A stretch of DNA of 64,000 nucleotides from UBA11222 sp049323435 (GTDB lineage Bacteria; Pseudomonadota; Alphaproteobacteria; UBA11222): contig JBMOMX010000017.1 in the NCBI GenBank assembly GCA_049323435.1, positions 62,001-126,000 on the forward strand, in the 5' to 3' direction. Shown here piece after piece: positions 61,247 through 64,000 of the stretch (positions within the stretch are counted from its first letter, which is position 1; each line of letters starts with the position of its first letter). The translations under genes were made by a program, and so were the position numbers. The notes beneath the pieces were generated by a model that saw only the letters and a list, made by a program, of their open reading frames with translations, did not search any database and was not told the origin of the DNA.

Positions 61247-61816
61247 ATGCGTTCGCACTTAATGGCTGCAAAATTCAGTATGGCTTTGATGGCCGGCCTG
61301 GGAATGGTTCTGGCGGGAGCACCCGTCAACGCACAGGAGGCAGCGCCAAACCCGGCGGAAGCCGCCCCGGAAGATGCTGAAAAAGGTGTTGAAACAAAGA
61401 AATTCGATGATTGGGTTGTCGCATGCGCCACCCCCAAGGATTCCCCCAAAAAATTGTGTCAGGCGGTCCAGACCCTGTCCAATAAAGAGAATGGCAAACG
61501 GGTCATGCAGATTATGGTGGGCTATCCCGATGAGGGGGCCGAACCTATAGCAATTTTCGTTCTGCCTTTGGGTTATTTGTTGCAGGCGGGCAGTAAGTTT
61601 GAATTGGACGGCAAGGAAATCAGCGTGCTGGCTGCCGAGCGTTGTATTCAAACCGGATGCATCGTCCCGCTGCCATTGGATAAGGAAATGCTGGCCAAGT
61701 TCAAAGGCGGCACTGCCGGCAGGATTGAAGTGACCATAGCCAAGGATCGCACGATGGATTTGCCAGTCTCCCTCAAAGGCTTCTCGGCCGCGCTGGCTGA
61801 ATTGAGGAAAAGCTAG
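61247..61816 (+). CDS. Invasion-associated locus B (IalB) family protein
   Basis: A 189-residue exported protein with a signal peptide (about 1-30, ending NAQ), an acidic Ala/Pro/Glu-rich segment, and the IalB core: FDDWVVACATPKDSPKKLCQAVQTL, the VMQIMVGYPDEG region and a C-terminal AERCIQTGCIVPLPLDKEML. The Cys pairs may form disulfides. IalB was named in Bartonella, but the family is widespread in free-living alphaproteobacteria and its role is unclear. AAGG at 61234 favours the ATG at 61247 over 61238. Confidence 0.85.
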   Translation: MRSHLMAAKFSMALMAGLGMVLAGAPVNAQEAAPNPAEAAPEDAEKGVETKKFDDWVVACATPKDSPKKLCQAVQTLSNKENGKRVMQIMVGYPDEGAEPIAIFVLPLGYLLQAGSKFELDGKEISVLAAERCIQTGCIVPLPLDKEMLAKFKGGTAGRIEVTIAKDRTMDLPVSLKGFSAALAELRKS

Positions 61817-64000
61817 CCCGGCATTTCAGCAAGGCGCAGGCTTATCAGGCTTGCGCTTTGCTCCGGCCGCCTGGTTTCACCGATATGCGCCGCCTGTCCG
61901 TAACCCAGCGCATGCAGCGCAATGACGCAATCATCGGCCTTGTCCAGCGGTACACAGGCCAGCAGCCCGCCTGATGTCTGGGGGTCAAATAGCAGACCGT
62001 AATGGGGATGCGCGCGCAGAGGGTCATCGTCCTGAAGTGCTTTCCCGGCATTGCGCTGATTGGCGGGCTGAATGCTGCTGCTGATGCCGCTCGCCAGCAT
62101 TTCTGCGGCCCCAGGCAGAATTGGCAGCGATCCAAGATCCAAAGTCGCGCCTAAATCTGCGGCATGCAGCATTTCAAGCAAATGACCTGCCAGTCCAAAG
62201 CCGCTGACATCGGTGCATGCGGTTGCGCCATAGACGCTCAGACAATCCATGGCGGCTGCATTGGATTGCAACATCATGGCTGTGGCGGATTTTATCCATT
62301 CCGCATGGGCCCGCGCGCGCTGATCAGCCGCCAATAACACCCCGCTTCCCAGCGGTTTGGTCAGAATAAGCGCCTGGCCAACCGCAGCGCCGCCTTTGCG
62401 CCAGATAGAGGCTTCATCCACAAAACCGTTCAGCGTCAGGCCCAGCATCATTTCCATCCCAAGCGCGGTATGGCCGCCGATCAGGCTTGTATTGGCGGCG
62501 GCAAGTGTTTCAAGGACACCCTGCATTAAATGTTGCAGTTCCTGGCGCAATTTTTTCTCAGGTCCGGCAGGCAGCGTGACCATCGCCAGCGCAGAATGCG
62601 GGATCGCGCCCATGGCATATATATCATTGAGGCAATGATTGGCCGTGATACGCCCAAACAGATAGGGATCATCAAGAAAGCTGCGAAGCTGGTCAACGCT
62701 CTGCACCAGAAGCCTGCCTTCCGGCGGCGCAAGGACGGCGGCGTCATCCGGCCTGTCAAGTCCAATCCTGACATGCGCGGGGTCCGTCTGTTTTAACGAG
62801 GCCAGGGTCTCGTGCAATATATCCGCATCCAGCTTGGCGCCGCATCCGCCGCACAGCATGGGATCGGCGTTATTGGCTTGCGCCATGATCAGGGCAGGCG
62901 ATTCCGGAAGCTGCTGATATATTTTCATCCAGGCGCGGTCAATGCGGTCTTTATGACGCCACGCCCATGCGCCTTCACAGGCGAAGGGTCCATAGGAAGC
63001 AATGGCGTTCAGACCGCCGGTCGAGATCAGGGCCAGGGTTTTGCGCTGCGGATGGAAGCGGGTCCGGGTCTTTTGCGCTGCCGCCAGGCGCAGGTTTTTC
63101 AGCAATACCGGCCCCTGGCGCACCGCATAAACCCCTGATTTTTCCAGCTTGCGCGATGTCATGGCGGCAATGTCACCGGCGGCGAAAATTGCGGGGTGCG
63201 AAACAGATTCCAGCGTATCATCTACCTGAATGAACCCCCGTACATCCAGTTTCAGGCCCGTTTGCGCAAGCCAGGGCGGTGCGCTGGCATGTGTGGTCAA
63301 TATCACCGCGTCGCCTGGCAGATGCGCGCCATCCGACAATGTAACGCCGGTTTCATTTATGTCCGTCACACGCCCCATCAGATGCAGGTGAATTCCGGCT
63401 TGCGCCGCCGCCTTTTGCATGCGCCGGGAAACACCGGGCGCATGGTTGGGAAGCAAAACGGCAGTATTACTGATAAGGCTGAATTGCAGGCGATCGGGAT
63501 TATCCCCGCTGGCCGCCATGCTTGTTTTTAACCGGTGATTCAAGGACAGGCAAAGTTCGGTCCCGCCCGCGCCGCCGCCAACGATCAGGATCCGCACAGC
63601 GCCCTTGGTCTGCCGGATAAAAGTTTCGATGCGCGCCAGATGAAGCAGAAAATCGTTCCAGGGCTTGACCGGCAAAGCATGGCTCGCGGCGCCATAAATT
63701 CCGAACTGGCTTGGGGTTGAACCAATATCAATGGACAGCAGATCGAATGAAACCGGCGGCCTGCCTTCGCAAATAATCAGCCTGGCTTCCGGATCAATGC
63801 CGGTAACAGCCGCGCCATAGAAGCGGGCATTGGCAAACCGGCACAACCGTCGCAAATCGACATGACATTCTTCATAAGTGTAATGCCCGGCAAGAAATCC
63901 CGGCAGCATGCCCGAATAAGGGGTCAGCGCATCTCTGGAAATAACGGTCAGCCGCATGCCGGCGATGGGGTGCATGGCCAGCCCCTTTATCACGGCTACA
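61813..64000 (-). CDS. selD: NDH-2-like flavoprotein/selenide,water dikinase fusion (5' end outside window)
   Basis: The frame enters from the right edge and covers about 729 residues. The N-terminal about 360 residues are a type II NADH dehydrogenase-like FAD/NAD domain (RDALTPYSGMLPGF, LIVGGGAGGTELCLSL, and FAAGDIAA). The C-terminal about 345 residues are SelD, with CGGCGAKLDADIL at the start (Cys/Lys active site), IGLDRPDDAAVLAP, and LIGGHTALGMEM. SelD makes selenophosphate for tRNA selenouridine or selenocysteine. The start lies beyond the window because the upstream open frame (VAV) continues. Its stop overlaps that of the IalB gene by 4 bases. Confidence 0.93.
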   Translation of the reverse strand, partial: VAVIKGLAMHPIAGMRLTVISRDALTPYSGMLPGFLAGHYTYEECHVDLRRLCRFANARFYGAAVTGIDPEARLIICEGRPPVSFDLLSIDIGSTPSQFGIYGAASHALPVKPWNDFLLHLARIETFIRQTKGAVRILIVGGGAGGTELCLSLNHRLKTSMAASGDNPDRLQFSLISNTAVLLPNHAPGVSRRMQKAAAQAGIHLHLMGRVTDINETGVTLSDGAHLPGDAVILTTHASAPPWLAQTGLKLDVRGFIQVDDTLESVSHPAIFAAGDIAAMTSRKLEKSGVYAVRQGPVLLKNLRLAAAQKTRTRFHPQRKTLALISTGGLNAIASYGPFACEGAWAWRHKDRIDRAWMKIYQQLPESPALIMAQANNADPMLCGGCGAKLDADILHETLASLKQTDPAHVRIGLDRPDDAAVLAPPEGRLLVQSVDQLRSFLDDPYLFGRITANHCLNDIYAMGAIPHSALAMVTLPAGPEKKLRQELQHLMQGVLETLAAANTSLIGGHTALGMEMMLGLTLNGFVDEASIWRKGGAAVGQALILTKPLGSGVLLAADQRARAHAEWIKSATAMMLQSNAAAMDCLSVYGATACTDVSGFGLAGHLLEMLHAADLGATLDLGSLPILPGAAEMLASGISSSIQPANQRNAGKALQDDDPLRAHPHYGLLFDPQTSGGLLACVPLDKADDCVIALHALGYGQAAHIGETRRPEQSASLISLRLAEMPG

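Noticed and set aside
61813..64000. Possible selenocysteine codon in SelD
   Set aside because: The active-site motif reads CGGCGAK with normal codons and no in-frame UGA.

Overview
The window is one contiguous, gene-dense stretch from an alphaproteobacterium. The evidence is the long uninterrupted mraZ-to-ligA cell-division and cell-wall cluster, the amidase/RNase P RNA pair in front of it, the FtsZ with a long C-terminal linker, and an invasion-associated locus B (IalB) family protein. I cannot name the genus. Composition is moderately GC-rich, with a few clearly AT-richer patches (about 4430-4640 and 38040-38930). No transposase, integrase, rRNA gene or CRISPR array is visible.

Layout. (1) 1-3118: the tail of a PilZ-like protein, a TerB/J-domain co-chaperone, an EamA transporter, an AmpD-like amidase carrying an in-frame palindromic repeat, and rnpB with its own promoter. 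(2) 3150-4848: an orphan CBS/histidine kinase on the minus strand and an AT-rich 418-bp control region. (3) 4849-29331: a nearly gapless plus-strand cluster, mraZ-rsmH-ftsL-ftsI-murE-murF-mraY-murD-ftsW-murG-murC-murB-ddl-ftsQ-ftsA-ftsZ-lpxC-bamD-recN-ligA. It encodes most of cytoplasmic peptidoglycan precursor synthesis, the divisome core, the committed step of lipid A synthesis, outer-membrane assembly and two DNA maintenance enzymes. Many genes overlap by 1-17 bases, so translation is probably coupled. (4) 29328-36080: a minus-strand block with aminopeptidase P, PrmA, a UvrD/PcrA helicase, a pentapeptide-repeat protein, a thioesterase and a hexapeptide acetyltransferase. (5) 36220-44858: mostly plus strand, with a D-lactate dehydrogenase-like flavoprotein, a palindromic repeat, DUF2283, an atypical TPR membrane protein, and a large/small acyl-CoA dehydrogenase pair separated by a metal-uptake module (small His-rich exported protein, outer-membrane protein, substrate-binding protein, permease, no ATPase). 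(6) 44862-46534: a small accessory patch with a HigBA toxin-antitoxin pair and a nucleoside-deoxyribosyltransferase/TIR-like protein. (7) 46552-61816: mixed housekeeping (ilvD, FNT channel, class II DAHP synthase, oxidoreductases, patB-like lyase, purB, radC, map, CinA-like protein, tRNA-Arg(CCU), prolyl aminopeptidase, IalB-like protein). (8) 61813-64000: an NDH-2-like/SelD fusion that runs off the right edge.

The most interesting signals are four helically phased TCCAT (complement TGGAN) repeats just upstream of mraZ, which look like variant MraZ boxes; the palindromic element translated inside the amidase; the HigBA plus deoxyribosyltransferase-like patch; and the metal-import module lying between the two halves of a probable heteromeric acyl-CoA dehydrogenase. 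All functions were assigned by reading motifs and gene order; no database search was run.
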